64,000 bases of DNA from Pseudomonadota bacterium (GTDB lineage Bacteria > Pseudomonadota > Gammaproteobacteria > Xanthomonadales > SZUA-38), in assembly GCA_039033415.1 (NCBI GenBank), contig JBCCCR010000009.1, positions 124,001-188,000 on the forward strand, given 5' to 3'. A program made the translations under genes and the position numbers. This document shows, piece by piece, positions 1 through 8,867 of this stretch; the first letter of the stretch is position 1, and each line of letters begins with the position of its first letter. The notes below the pieces were generated by a model, which worked only from the letters and a program-made list of their open reading frames with translations, did no database searches and had not been told where the DNA came from.

Positions 1-134
1 ATCCATCCCATCACCGCCGGGTCGGACTCAGCCGCCGACAGATGCTCCGCTGCCTGCACCGCGCTGATCGGCAGTAGGAAAAGTCCAAAAAACACAAATG
101 GCACCGGGACAAGCCGGATTCGGCCCGAACGCAT
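1..134 (-). CDS. Secreted serine hydrolase (beta-lactamase-like), 5' end only
   Basis: Only the first 44 codons are inside the window; the gene runs off the left edge. Reading leftward from an ATG at 134, the protein begins with a basic stretch, then a hydrophobic core rich in V, F and L, and an ISAVQAAEH cleavage region, which together form a signal peptide. The mature start LSAAESDPAVMGWM resembles the N-terminus of class C beta-lactamase-like serine hydrolases, which typically continue with a GFPP-like motif. A GAGG-like ribosome binding site (GTGAGGTAACT) lies just before the ATG. The family call is tentative because no catalytic motif is visible. The gene is divergent from the AsmA gene. 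Confidence 0.55.
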   Translation of the reverse strand, partial: MRSGRIRLVPVPFVFFGLFLLPISAVQAAEHLSAAESDPAVMGW

Positions 135-279
135 AGTTACCTCACAAAACCGCTGGCGTTGGCTGGAGCTGTCGGGAAGGACAGCTCGGGAAGTCACAAT
201 TATAGCGGGACAGCTTTCGCTCCTCGACCGATTGTGAGATCAGCCGCTACAATCAAATGCTTTGACGCGGGAGGTCTCT

Positions 280-3200
280 TTGCGCCGCAGGGTGGTCGTT
301 TTCTCCGGTTTCGTGCTGGCCGGACTCACCGCTGTTGGTCTCTTCCTCCTACTGGCCGACCTTGGCTTCCTCCGAGATCGGCTAACGTCGGCGGCGAGCC
401 GGTCGCTGGGCCGCGAAGTACGGATCAGCGGCCCGCTGTCGCTGCGGCTGGGGCGCCAGATCCAGCTAGTTGCCAGCGACGTTTCGATTGCCAATCCGCC
501 CTGGGCCAGCCAGCCTGAGTTGTTTAAAGCGACCGAGCTTGAGGCCGACATCCGGCTCCGCTCGCTGCTGGAGGGGCCCGTTCAGATCGATCGCCTGGCG
601 CTGACGGGCGCTGCTGTGGCGCTAGAAGGGCTGCCCGACGGCCGACGAACCTGGGACTTTCCCTGGAGCGCTTCATCAGCAGGATCACCGTCAACAAGCG
701 CCCCGATGCCTCAACTCTCAGCGCTCAGTGCTCAGGACCTCACGATTCAGGTGTCGCTGCCGGAGCTCACTCAGGTCAGCCTGCTTACCCTGGAGACAAC
801 CCAGTTCGGCCGTGACGGCGATCGTTTTGACGTGACGCTGTCAGGCGAGGTCAACAACGTCGACCTGACGCTGGAAGGCCATCTCGCACCCTCAACATCT
901 ATGGGAACCCAACGCCGCCAGGATCTCACCCTCGATGCCAGCCTTGGAGAGATTTCTCTCACTGGCACAGCCCGCGGCATCGATACACAAACCGTCTCAC
1001 TGACATCCGCGGAGCTGACGGTGGCGGGGCCCGACGCAGCCTACCTACTCGAGACGCTGAACCTGCCTGACTTCACCTCCGGCCCCCTGGATCTGTTGGT
1101 TGAGCTAACGCCCGGAGACGAGCGGAACCAGGCAAGCCTGGCAGGCCACCTTGGCGAATACGAGATGGGAGCCGCCGGGTGGTTTCGGGACCTCCGAGGC
1201 GCGGGCGGTTTCGAGATCACCGGGACGGTCGCGGGTCCAGAGCTGAAGCTGCTGCGCCCTGCCCTCAAAATTTTTGAGCTGGCTGAGGCGCCGTTCCTCT
1301 TTGCGGGAACAGTTCGCTCGGATGGCCAGGCGTTTGCGGTGGAGCCCCTGAGGCTGACGGTTGACGGCAAGGTCGTCCGTGGCGAAGGAAAACTGCTGAA
1401 GGGAGACACCGGACAACAGCTTCAGCTCGCCCTGGCGAGCGACGACCTCTCAACCGAGGTGACGATCAACCTTTCCGTCCCAAGTTCGATCCAGGGCGCC
1501 GAGCTGACCGTCATGATGCAAGGCGCAGACGCCGGCGCGGTCGCCGGAACTGTCGGGCTGCCAGGCCTTTCGGCGATGCCCTTCAAGGCATTCGGACATG
1601 GCGTGATCGACGGTGGGGCGCTGGCGGTCGACCGGGCGCGCGTCGAGATTCTGGACGAACAGCTTGACATCAACGGTCGTCTGGCGGGCCGCGAGACGGA
1701 GTTGGACCTGGAAGCCAGCGACATCACCCTATCCGCGTGGTTTGACGGCAACGCTGTGCCTTTCCCCGATCTGGAACATGTCTACGGCACGGGCCGGTTC
1801 CGCGCGTCGCAGGAGGCATCAACGCTGACCGATCTGGCGCTGACCTCCGGAAATTTGCGCTTCGGGGGCACCATGACCTGGCCGATCGGGCGTAAGGAGA
1901 CGCAGCTCGATCTGTCAGTCTCGGGTCCGGACGCCGCAGGGGCAGCGGAGGCTTTGGGCGCGGGAGGCCTGCCCGCGCTGCCGTTTGTCCTGTCCGGGAG
2001 AGCCACCTACGCTGAAAAAAGGCTAAGCGTATCGGCAGCGGAACTCGAGCTTGATGACCAGGTGATCCGCTTTGACGGCAGGATGGTCGCCGACGCGGGA
2101 GCACCAGCGGCTGAGCTCAGTTTCTCAACCGAGGGCATTCGCCCCTCAACCTGGCTACCAGAGCTTGACGCGTTTGCACCAAAGCTCTCCCCGCTGTCCG
2201 GCTCGGGTCAGCTTCGCTACTCCGAAAATGCTCTAGTCATGGAAAACCTTGCAATGTCAGCCGGTCCAGCGACCTTAGTCGGGCGGTTCTCAATCGATCT
2301 CGACGCTGCTGCGGCCGGAGGTGCGCTCGATTTACGGATCCAGTCGCCTTCCGCGACGCTGCTGCTGCCGGCTCTCGATCCGTACGCGCTGGCAAAAGAG
2401 CCGCTGGCCGTTTACACCGTTGGCACATGGAGCGCGAACGGCCTTGAGCTGGCCGAAGCGAGCCTTGAATTGGGAGCCCGAGGGTCCGTTGCCGGCCCCG
2501 TCAGCCTACGCCTGGAACCTAAGCCCGTGGTCACGGTGGACCTTAAGTCCGAAGGTCTGGATCTGCGCAGTGGAAAGGCCGCGGCCAGCGAACCGCCAGG
2601 TCTGGGTTCAGTGATGAAGCAACGTGCTGACGGTCGAGTCATTCCCCCCGACGATCTCCCGCTGACGTGGCTGTCGAGGCTCGACCTCGATTTCCAGATC
2701 GCTATGGATTCGCTGTTCAGCGATACCTGGGCGGGCCCGCAGATCAGCACCGCGGGGACTCTCCGCGACGGCCGTCTGGACGTCAGTCGTTTTGAGTCCG
2801 ATGGCGTGCGGGGACAGCTGAGCGGCACGTTCACCGCGGAGCCGGCGGATGACGCCTATCGCTTCGATGTGGACCTTGAGGGCCGAAACCTCTACGTCGC
2901 CTCACCCTCGGAGGACGCCGATTCGCTGGCTGACCGGCCCAGCTACAGTCTGAGCGCGGAGCTGCACGCGGAAGGACGCAGCTTGCGCGCACTGGCCGCA
3001 TCCGTGTCGGGCCGGGTCACCGTAGATGCTCAGGCGGGCATCCTTGAGCGCCGCAACAGCCTCCTGACCACGCTGATTCTTCAAGACACGCTGACCGGCC
3101 TCCTCGAAACCGTGCTGCCATTTGTCCGCAGCCGTGACGAGCTGGAGCTGTCCTGCCTGGTCGTGCGCCTGGAGCTCGAGAACGGTCGCGCCGGCGGCGA

Positions 3201-3528
3201 TCCGTTTTTTGCCCTGCAGACTCGGGAAGTGAATCTGCTCGCGCGAGGAGATATCGAACTTGCGAGCGAAACGCTGAATCTGGACGTTATCGCCCAGCCG
3301 CGTCGAGGCCTCGGCATCAGCATCGGTGACCTGATCAATCCCTTTACCCGTGTCGGCGGCACCCTGGCCGATCCGCGCATCGTGGCTGACCCCAGGAACG
3401 CCGTCATCGAAACCGGTGTCGGTATTGCCACCGGCGGGCTGTGGCCGCTCGGAAAAAACCTGCTGAAGCGTTTCCTGGATGACGACGCGTGCACCAAGGC
3501 TATGGCGGAACCCGCCAACACGCGCTGA
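280..3528 (+). CDS. AsmA family protein
   Basis: Large envelope protein of 1082 residues. One N-terminal transmembrane anchor (VVVFSGFVLAGLTAVGLFLL) is followed by a long beta-rich repetitive region and the conserved C-terminal AsmA region. That region contains NLLARGDIELASETLNLDV and GLGISIGDLINPFTRVGGTL, and ends with a short cysteine-containing tail. AsmA-family proteins are inner-membrane-anchored periplasmic proteins of the bridge-like lipid transport group, linked to phospholipid supply to the outer membrane. The frame is open from a TTG at 262, but a good GGGAGG at 269-274 sits five bases before a TTG at 280, so I prefer 280. No in-frame ATG exists near the start. The gene is monocistronic, and the next gene is convergent. 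Confidence 0.85.
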   Translation: MRRRVVVFSGFVLAGLTAVGLFLLLADLGFLRDRLTSAASRSLGREVRISGPLSLRLGRQIQLVASDVSIANPPWASQPELFKATELEADIRLRSLLEGPVQIDRLALTGAAVALEGLPDGRRTWDFPWSASSAGSPSTSAPMPQLSALSAQDLTIQVSLPELTQVSLLTLETTQFGRDGDRFDVTLSGEVNNVDLTLEGHLAPSTSMGTQRRQDLTLDASLGEISLTGTARGIDTQTVSLTSAELTVAGPDAAYLLETLNLPDFTSGPLDLLVELTPGDERNQASLAGHLGEYEMGAAGWFRDLRGAGGFEITGTVAGPELKLLRPALKIFELAEAPFLFAGTVRSDGQAFAVEPLRLTVDGKVVRGEGKLLKGDTGQQLQLALASDDLSTEVTINLSVPSSIQGAELTVMMQGADAGAVAGTVGLPGLSAMPFKAFGHGVIDGGALAVDRARVEILDEQLDINGRLAGRETELDLEASDITLSAWFDGNAVPFPDLEHVYGTGRFRASQEASTLTDLALTSGNLRFGGTMTWPIGRKETQLDLSVSGPDAAGAAEALGAGGLPALPFVLSGRATYAEKRLSVSAAELELDDQVIRFDGRMVADAGAPAAELSFSTEGIRPSTWLPELDAFAPKLSPLSGSGQLRYSENALVMENLAMSAGPATLVGRFSIDLDAAAAGGALDLRIQSPSATLLLPALDPYALAKEPLAVYTVGTWSANGLELAEASLELGARGSVAGPVSLRLEPKPVVTVDLKSEGLDLRSGKAAASEPPGLGSVMKQRADGRVIPPDDLPLTWLSRLDLDFQIAMDSLFSDTWAGPQISTAGTLRDGRLDVSRFESDGVRGQLSGTFTAEPADDAYRFDVDLEGRNLYVASPSEDADSLADRPSYSLSAELHAEGRSLRALAASVSGRVTVDAQAGILERRNSLLTTLILQDTLTGLLETVLPFVRSRDELELSCLVVRLELENGRAGGDPFFALQTREVNLLARGDIELASETLNLDVIAQPRRGLGISIGDLINPFTRVGGTLADPRIVADPRNAVIETGVGIATGGLWPLGKNLLKRFLDDDACTKAMAEPANTR

Positions 3529-3603
3529 CAGCAAAGATGCGGGTCCTTGGAGTCCTGAGGTCAAACGCGAAGCCACGAACCGGTGACCGGCGATTGGCCG
3601 GTA

Positions 3604-4944
3604 TTACGCGGGAAAGGTGACCGTAAACTCTAGACCTGAACCGGTGTTCCTCACACTGATGGTGCCACGGTTCAGCTCGATGGCCCGCGATGCGATCGCC
3701 AGGCCCAGGCCGCTGCCGCTCGCCGCGCTTTCCGCGGCGTTGGTTGAACGAAAAAACGGTTCAAATAGCTGCGCCAGATCTTCTTCGGAAACGCCCCCAC
3801 CTGAGTCGCTGATCACCACCTCAGCCCTTGTCTCCTGGGCGGACAGCTCAACCTTTACCGGCTCGCCCCCCTGGCCGTGGAGGACAGCGTTTCTGAGCAC
3901 GTTTTCGAAAGCACTGCGCAAGGCCCCCGGATAACCGTTCACGATGCACGCCCCCTCACTGGTCAAATCGATCAGCCCTTGATCCTCTTTGCCCTGGTTC
4001 TCGTAGCGAACATCTTCGACCACGGACTCCAGCAGCTCCGTCAGATCGATCGTTTCCGGCGCCTCATCGGGCTGAGCGTCCAGCCGGGAAAACTCGAGGA
4101 TCTGGCCGATCAAACTGTTCAGCCGCTCGGTTTCCAGATCGATCTTGGCAAATTCCGGCTGTTCACCCACCTGGCGTCGGGCCAGCTCTAGCGCCATGCG
4201 CAGCCGCGCCAGCGGCGACCGGAGCTCGTGGGATACGTTGCGGGTGAGCTCGGTTTGCCGCTGCCAGGCACGGTCCAGCTCACGGGCCATCCGATCAAAA
4301 TCCTGCCCGAGCTGACCGATCTCGTCATCCCGCCGAGTGACCGATTCCGGCACCCGGGTCTTCAGCTTACCGTCAGCCAGCGACAACGCGGCACCCCGCA
4401 GCTCGGAGACCGGTCTCGAGATGGCTCGTGCGAGCAGATACGACACCGCAGCGCTTACCAACAACGCCAACAAAATCAGCACCACCTGGCCGCGCTCCGC
4501 CAGCCACCGACCCGCGGCTCGCTGTGTAGGCAGCACAAACAGCGTGTAGAGCTGTCCGTCGGGCCCTACCAGCTGCGAAAAGGGCCTTGCCGGACGCAGA
4601 TTGCCCCGCATTGGCGGTTTGATCATCTCCCCGCCGAACCGCCGCATGGCAAGGCCAACTGGCATCGGCAGCGGGCGCCCGAGAAGGTCTTTACCGTCGC
4701 TGTCCAGCACAAACACCGCCGCGGCGGTAACGGCCGGCAAACCCTCCAGCCATGCAACGAGACCCTCATGCCCCGCGTCACGGAGCGCAACGCTGGCATC
4801 CAGCATCGCGTCGCTGACCTGAAAGTTCTCCATGGCCGCTCGGGCGCGCTGGGCATAGCCGTAGCCCACCGCCGCAGCCAGAACAATCGTCAGCGTAATA
4901 ATCAGCCAAAACGAAAAAAAGATTCGCAGCAGGAGACTTCGCAC
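3604..4944 (-). CDS. cpxA: Sensor histidine kinase, CpxA-like
   Basis: Membrane kinase of 446 residues. It has a first transmembrane helix at about 7-27 and a periplasmic sensor domain to about 152. A second helix follows at 153-172, then a HAMP linker, and a HisKA domain whose phospho-acceptor is His239 in NVSHELRSPLARLRM. The C-terminal HATPase contains a GSGLGLAIASR G-box. The H-box closely resembles that of E. coli CpxA, which senses envelope protein stress. The start is GTG, with an AGGA site that overlaps the stop codon region of the upstream regulator nine bases away, so the two are translated from one transcript. A CpxP/Spy-like gene is divergent from the pair, which supports the Cpx assignment. 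Other OmpR-partner kinases remain possible. Confidence 0.8.
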   Translation of the reverse strand: MRSLLLRIFFSFWLIITLTIVLAAAVGYGYAQRARAAMENFQVSDAMLDASVALRDAGHEGLVAWLEGLPAVTAAAVFVLDSDGKDLLGRPLPMPVGLAMRRFGGEMIKPPMRGNLRPARPFSQLVGPDGQLYTLFVLPTQRAAGRWLAERGQVVLILLALLVSAAVSYLLARAISRPVSELRGAALSLADGKLKTRVPESVTRRDDEIGQLGQDFDRMARELDRAWQRQTELTRNVSHELRSPLARLRMALELARRQVGEQPEFAKIDLETERLNSLIGQILEFSRLDAQPDEAPETIDLTELLESVVEDVRYENQGKEDQGLIDLTSEGACIVNGYPGALRSAFENVLRNAVLHGQGGEPVKVELSAQETRAEVVISDSGGGVSEEDLAQLFEPFFRSTNAAESAASGSGLGLAIASRAIELNRGTISVRNTGSGLEFTVTFPA

Positions 4945-4953
4945 CGGGAGTCC

Positions 4954-5655
4954 TCAGCTTTCGACCGCGAGGTAGTAGCCCATACCTCGTCGGCTCATGA
5001 TCTGCGGATTGTCAACGCCCGCAGCGCTAAGCTTTCGACGCAGGTTACTGATGTGCGTATCGATACTGCGGTCGTAGGGGAGGTTCTTGCGACCCAGAGC
5101 GCGCTGCGACAGCTCGTCTTTGGAAACCACCTCTGAAGGGTTGTCCAGGAGACACTTGAGCAACTCAAACTCGGCGCCGGTCAGGCGAATCAGCTCGCCG
5201 CTGGCGCTCACACGCCGGGTACCCAAATCCACGTCCAGCTCGCCCACGCTGGCTGGCTCATCACGCTCGGCTGTCGGCCTGGCGCGACGGAGAATCGCCT
5301 TGATCCGCGCCGTCAGCTCGCGGGGATTAAAAGGCTTGGGCAGGTAATCGTCGGCGCCGAACTCGAGCCCAAGAATGCGATCCACGTCGTCACCGCGAGC
5401 CGTCAGCATCACGACCGGAATGGTACTGCTCTGGCGCAGTTGCTTGAGCACCTCGGTACCGTTGATGCCCGGCAGCATGATGTCCAAAATCACCAAATCA
5501 AAGTCGTTGGCCATTAGCGCTTCCAGCCCCTCCTCGCCGGAATGGCGAGCGCTGACATCCAGGTTGTCGGGCGCCAGAAACTCGGCGAGCATCGCGCAAA
5601 GCTCCTGATCGTCGTCAATGATCAGGACTTGAGGGTTGGGGTTTGGACTGTTCAT
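4954..5655 (-). CDS. cpxR: Response regulator, OmpR/CpxR type
   Basis: Response regulator of 233 residues. The receiver domain covers about 8-125, with acidic pocket IIDDD, phospho-acceptor Asp58 in VILDIM, and switch Lys in LPKPFNPREL. The C-terminal OmpR/PhoB winged helix covers about 133-230 and includes RLTGAEFELL and DRSIDTHISNLRRKL. It is the first gene of a two-gene operon with the kinase that follows. In the Cpx system the phosphorylated regulator activates periplasmic chaperone and protease genes. Its position opposite a Spy/CpxP-like gene fits self-contained control, although I did not find a clear GTAAA-N5-GTAAA CpxR box in the 180-base divergent region. Confidence 0.85.
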   Translation of the reverse strand: MNSPNPNPQVLIIDDDQELCAMLAEFLAPDNLDVSARHSGEEGLEALMANDFDLVILDIMLPGINGTEVLKQLRQSSTIPVVMLTARGDDVDRILGLEFGADDYLPKPFNPRELTARIKAILRRARPTAERDEPASVGELDVDLGTRRVSASGELIRLTGAEFELLKCLLDNPSEVVSKDELSQRALGRKNLPYDRSIDTHISNLRRKLSAAGVDNPQIMSRRGMGYYLAVES

Positions 5656-5836
5656 GGGCGAATCTTGTCAGTTCGAGCTCATCGTGGAACAAAGCGTGGG
5701 CCGCTGCAACGCCAGAAGACCCCACGCTGACAGTTCTTGACACTACTTATGGCGCGCCTGACCTAACTGGATGTTCAGCTGCGTAATCTGAGCATCACAC
5801 CAATCGTGGTGTATTGGATTGCACAGGAGAACGATC

Positions 5837-6304
5837 ATGAAAACAGTCACAACAGCCCTGCTCGGTGGCATGCTGCTGATAGCTTCTGCCGCTAACGCCC
5901 AACCAGGTGGCGGTCTAGGCTTCGGTCCTGGCATGGGCGGTGGCTTCCCCGGCGCCGAACTGGTTCTGGACCACATGGCGGATTATCTCGATCTCACCGA
6001 CGCTCAGCGCGACTCCATCGCGGCGATCGTCGAGACGGTAGAGCCGGAGGCGCAGGCTCTTAGAGAACAGGCGCGAAGCAATCGCGAAACCATGCAGGCA
6101 CTTGACGCATCCGACGTTGACTACGACGTCGTGCTAAACGAGGTGGCTATTTCCAACGGCGACCTGGCAACCCAGGCCACCCTCCTGTTTGCTGAAGTTC
6201 GACAGGAGATTAGCGGGGTGCTCACCCCAGAGCAGCTGGAAAAGCTGGAGAACGCCCGCGAACGGCGGCGTGACGCCGGTAAGAGCCGGTTTCGGCGAGG
6301 CTGA
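5837..6304 (+). CDS. Spy/CpxP-like periplasmic protein
   Basis: Small exported protein of 155 residues. A signal peptide (MKTVTTALLGGMLLIASAANA) is followed by a glycine-rich spacer. An all-helical region then carries the two repeat signatures of the Spy/CpxP family, YLDLTDAQRDSI and GVLTPEQLEKLENA. Family members are periplasmic chaperones or inhibitors of the CpxA sensor. The start at 5837 is chosen because AGGAGA lies six bases upstream and the signal peptide begins there; an upstream TTG at 5819 lacks support. It is divergent from cpxRA and followed by a strong terminator, so it is monocistronic. The Gly-rich segment (GGGLGFGPGMGGGF) after the signal peptide is longer than in E. coli CpxP. 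Confidence 0.8.
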   Translation: MKTVTTALLGGMLLIASAANAQPGGGLGFGPGMGGGFPGAELVLDHMADYLDLTDAQRDSIAAIVETVEPEAQALREQARSNRETMQALDASDVDYDVVLNEVAISNGDLATQATLLFAEVRQEISGVLTPEQLEKLENARERRRDAGKSRFRRG

Positions 6305-6356
6305 CCCCTGTCCCGGATGCTGAGGCAAAGCATGCCTCGCCACCGGGCGTCGCCGG

Positions 6357-6388
6357 CCAGCCCCTCGAATCGAGGGGCTGGTTTTCAG
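6357..6388 (+). terminator. Rho-independent terminator after the cpxP-like gene
   Basis: Perfect 11-base-pair stem, CCAGCCCCTCG and CGAGGGGCTGG, with a three-base AAT loop, followed at once by TTTT. It lies about 50 bases after the stop codon of the Spy/CpxP-like gene and would also separate it from the convergent CIA30 gene. Confidence 0.85.
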
Positions 6389-6420
6389 ATTTCGGAGGGC
6401 GTGGATTTTAGGCGGTGCCG

Positions 6421-6936
6421 CTACTTGCCCTCGGCAGCCGCTATTCCTTCCAGCGCAGCCACCTCGAGACGAAAGGGTCCGGGGTTCTTATCCCCGAGCA
6501 AAATGCCGATCTGACCAATGCGTTCAGCGACAACCGGCCCTGCCTGAGGCACGGCGCGCCCTCGGAACGTCGGACGAAAGCGATCAAAGGGGCTGTCCAG
6601 GGTGGTCCACTCGCTGCTGCAGGCAAAAGATGTCCCCCACGATACGCCATCGAAGCGATTTCCTTCTCGCAGCCTCAGCTGGTAGGTGCGCCCATCACCC
6701 CGCACCTTGATTCGGAGCCCCGAAAATCCTCTGAGCGACTGAGACAGCGGAAGGCGAACCGACGAAAAGCCGCCGTTGTTTTCCAGCGACAGCGTGCCCG
6801 AAAACATCGTCACGCCGTCGTCTTCTGAGACAGCGCCGGCCGAGCGACCGCCCATGACGCCATCATCGACGACAACCCACGGACCGGCGGCAAGGGCCCG
6901 CAGGTCGGTTTGCCGTCCTCCACTAGTCATCGTCAT
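6421..6936 (-). CDS. CIA30 family protein
   Basis: Protein of 171 residues matching the CIA30 (complex I intermediate-associated protein 30) beta-sandwich family. Recognisable motifs are WVVVDDGVMGGRSAG near the N-terminus, FSGTLSLENNGGFSSVR, LRIKVRGDGRTYQLRLR, and a C-terminal IGILLGDKNPGPFRLEV. In mitochondria the family helps assemble NADH dehydrogenase; the bacterial role is not established, though the fold resembles carbohydrate-binding jelly rolls. No signal peptide is visible, so it is probably cytoplasmic. Two ATG codons, at 6936 and 6930, are possible starts and neither has a convincing ribosome binding site. It stands alone on the minus strand. Confidence 0.8.
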   Translation of the reverse strand: MTMTSGGRQTDLRALAAGPWVVVDDGVMGGRSAGAVSEDDGVTMFSGTLSLENNGGFSSVRLPLSQSLRGFSGLRIKVRGDGRTYQLRLREGNRFDGVSWGTSFACSSEWTTLDSPFDRFRPTFRGRAVPQAGPVVAERIGQIGILLGDKNPGPFRLEVAALEGIAAAEGK

Positions 6937-7126
6937 GAGGAAATTCTATTTCGTTTTGGGCTTGTTGCGGATCCACTATTCTTTCAGCGGCGTCGAATAC
7001 GGGTCAAGAAGGCGCTCTAGGTGGAATTCACCGACCTCCTTCGCCCAGGACAGCCAATGAAGACGACCGACGGCCAAATGCGTTAATCTTCGCCCCGCAC
7101 AGCCGGTATCAGAAACTGGAACCACC

Positions 7127-8101
7127 ATGAGCGGACTACTTGCACTGCTGGACGACGTCAGCGCCATCGCTAAGGTGGCTGCGGCATCGGTGGATGACGT
7201 GATCAGCCAAGCCGCGAAGGCTGGCGCCAAGGCCGCGGGCGCGGTCATCGACGACGCGGCCGTTACGCCGCAGTATGTTGATGGCTTCGACGCCAGCCGC
7301 GAACTGCCGATCGTCTGGAAGATTGCGCGGGGCTCAATCCGCAACAAGCTCCTCATCTTGCTTCCCGCTGGCATGCTGCTTTCCATCTTCGCCCCTTGGG
7401 CGATCAACCCGCTGCTGATGCTCGGCGGCGCATACCTCTGCTTCGAGGGAGCAGAAAAGGTGTTCCATGCGCTGTTTCCTCACGGGGACAAACACGTTGA
7501 GAAAGACCATGCGGTTGGGAACCCGGCGCATCTCGAAGAGACTCGCGTCGCTGGCGCCATCAAAACCGACTTTATCCTTTCCGCGGAGATCATGACCATC
7601 GCTCTGGCGGCGATTCCAGGGGACAACCTTTGGCTTCAGGGCGCAACGCTAGCCGTGGTTGCTATCGGCATCACGGTGATTGTTTACGGTGGCGTCGCGG
7701 CTATCGTCAAAGCAGATGATCTGGGACTGCTAATGAGTCTCAAAGGTCGGTTTGCGGCGACCCGGGCTATCGGCCGCCGGATCGTCAAAGGGATGCCCAC
7801 TTTCTTGCTGCTGTTGTCGGGTGTCGGCACCGCCGCCATGCTCTGGGTTGGCGGCGCCATTGTGCTCCACGGGATGGAAACGCTCGGGCTGGCGCAGCCT
7901 GGTCACCTGATTCACGACTGGGCCGACGCTGCTGCCGCGTCGGCGCCAGCCGCAACCGGCGCCGTAGGCTGGCTCGTAACGGCAGCGCTTAGCGGTGTCT
8001 TTGGGCTGATCCTCGGCCTGCTTCTCATCCCGCTGGCAACCCGGGTGCTTATGCCGGGTTATGCGCTGATCATGAAGCCGTTTTCTCGGAAAGATTCGTA
8101 G
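7127..8101 (+). CDS. DUF808 family membrane protein (YedI-like)
   Basis: Inner-membrane protein of 324 residues with the characteristic DUF808 start, MSGLLALLDDVSAIAKVAA followed by DDVISQAAKAGAKAAGAVIDDAA. It continues with several hydrophobic helices, at about 80-102, 150-195, 215-245 and 280-305. GAYLCFEGAEKVFHAL is a typical family motif. Members are widespread in proteobacteria and their function is unknown. The gene stands alone on the plus strand, about 75 bases before the hydrolase gene. Only a weak GGA-type ribosome binding site precedes the ATG. Confidence 0.85.
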   Translation: MSGLLALLDDVSAIAKVAAASVDDVISQAAKAGAKAAGAVIDDAAVTPQYVDGFDASRELPIVWKIARGSIRNKLLILLPAGMLLSIFAPWAINPLLMLGGAYLCFEGAEKVFHALFPHGDKHVEKDHAVGNPAHLEETRVAGAIKTDFILSAEIMTIALAAIPGDNLWLQGATLAVVAIGITVIVYGGVAAIVKADDLGLLMSLKGRFAATRAIGRRIVKGMPTFLLLLSGVGTAAMLWVGGAIVLHGMETLGLAQPGHLIHDWADAAAASAPAATGAVGWLVTAALSGVFGLILGLLLIPLATRVLMPGYALIMKPFSRKDS

Positions 8102-8177
8102 CGCCGCTGTCGCCGATGGCGAGCAGCGAAAACGGATATACTGCGGCGCCCTACCGCCAGGACGTCGAGCAGCAGCG

Positions 8178-8867
8178 ATGAGTCAGCAGCACCCTACTTT
8201 CATCGATCAGTTTACGCGTCGTATCGAGGTTCGGCCCGATAATACGGCCCTTATTGTGGTCGATATGCAGAACGCCACGGGTAACCCGAACCTCGGCCTC
8301 GGCAAGCTGCTGGCGGAACGAGGTCAGACGCAATCCTCAAGCTATCGATTTGATCGCATCGAGCAGACGCTGGTACCCAACATTCAAGCGCTGGCATCGG
8401 CCTGCCGCGAGGTTGGCGCGCCCGTTATCTACATCACCTATGGATCGGAGCTCGAGGACTACAGCGACATGCCGGCGCACATGGTGGGTATCGTCAAAGC
8501 CACCAGCAACCGCGTTGGCATGCCCGAACACGATATCGTCGACGCGTTGACTCCCGAGCCTGGAGAGCTGGTCATCAACAAGAAGACCATGGGGGCTTTC
8601 AGCTCAACCGGCATTGACGCCAATCTGCGGGCGCTCGGTATCGAAACGGTGCTTGTGGTGGGCGTCTCCACCAACAACTGCGTTGCCATGACGGCGATGG
8701 AGGCGTGTGACCACCAGTACGGCGTTGTTGTGGTGAGCGACGCCACCGGCACTGACAGCGATCAGATGCAGAACGCTACGCTGACGATGCTGCGGCGCCT
8801 CTGGGGTCGGGTCATCAGCACCGAGGAGGTCGTGGCCGAGCTGACCGCGCAGCCAAAGGCGACATGA
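8178..8867 (+). CDS. Isochorismatase-family cysteine hydrolase
   Basis: Protein of 229 residues with the cysteine-hydrolase fold. The likely catalytic triad is Asp29 in ALIVVDMQN, Lys135 or Lys136 in NKKTMGAF, and Cys168 in VSTNNCVAMTA. Family members cleave isochorismate, nicotinamide, carbamoyl-type amides or related amide and ether bonds. The substrate cannot be told from the sequence. Its stop codon overlaps the start of a class III CoA-transferase gene (ATGA), which makes coupled expression very likely. That suggests the acid released by the hydrolase may be activated as a CoA thioester, which is inference. Confidence 0.8.
   Translation: MSQQHPTFIDQFTRRIEVRPDNTALIVVDMQNATGNPNLGLGKLLAERGQTQSSSYRFDRIEQTLVPNIQALASACREVGAPVIYITYGSELEDYSDMPAHMVGIVKATSNRVGMPEHDIVDALTPEPGELVINKKTMGAFSSTGIDANLRALGIETVLVVGVSTNNCVAMTAMEACDHQYGVVVVSDATGTDSDQMQNATLTMLRRLWGRVISTEEVVAELTAQPKAT

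Noticed and set aside
5737-5765. TTGACA near the cpxR/cpxP divergent region as a promoter
   Set aside because: No acceptable minus-10 box occurs at 16-18 bases, and no GTAAA-N5-GTAAA CpxR site was found, so I did not list it as a promoter.
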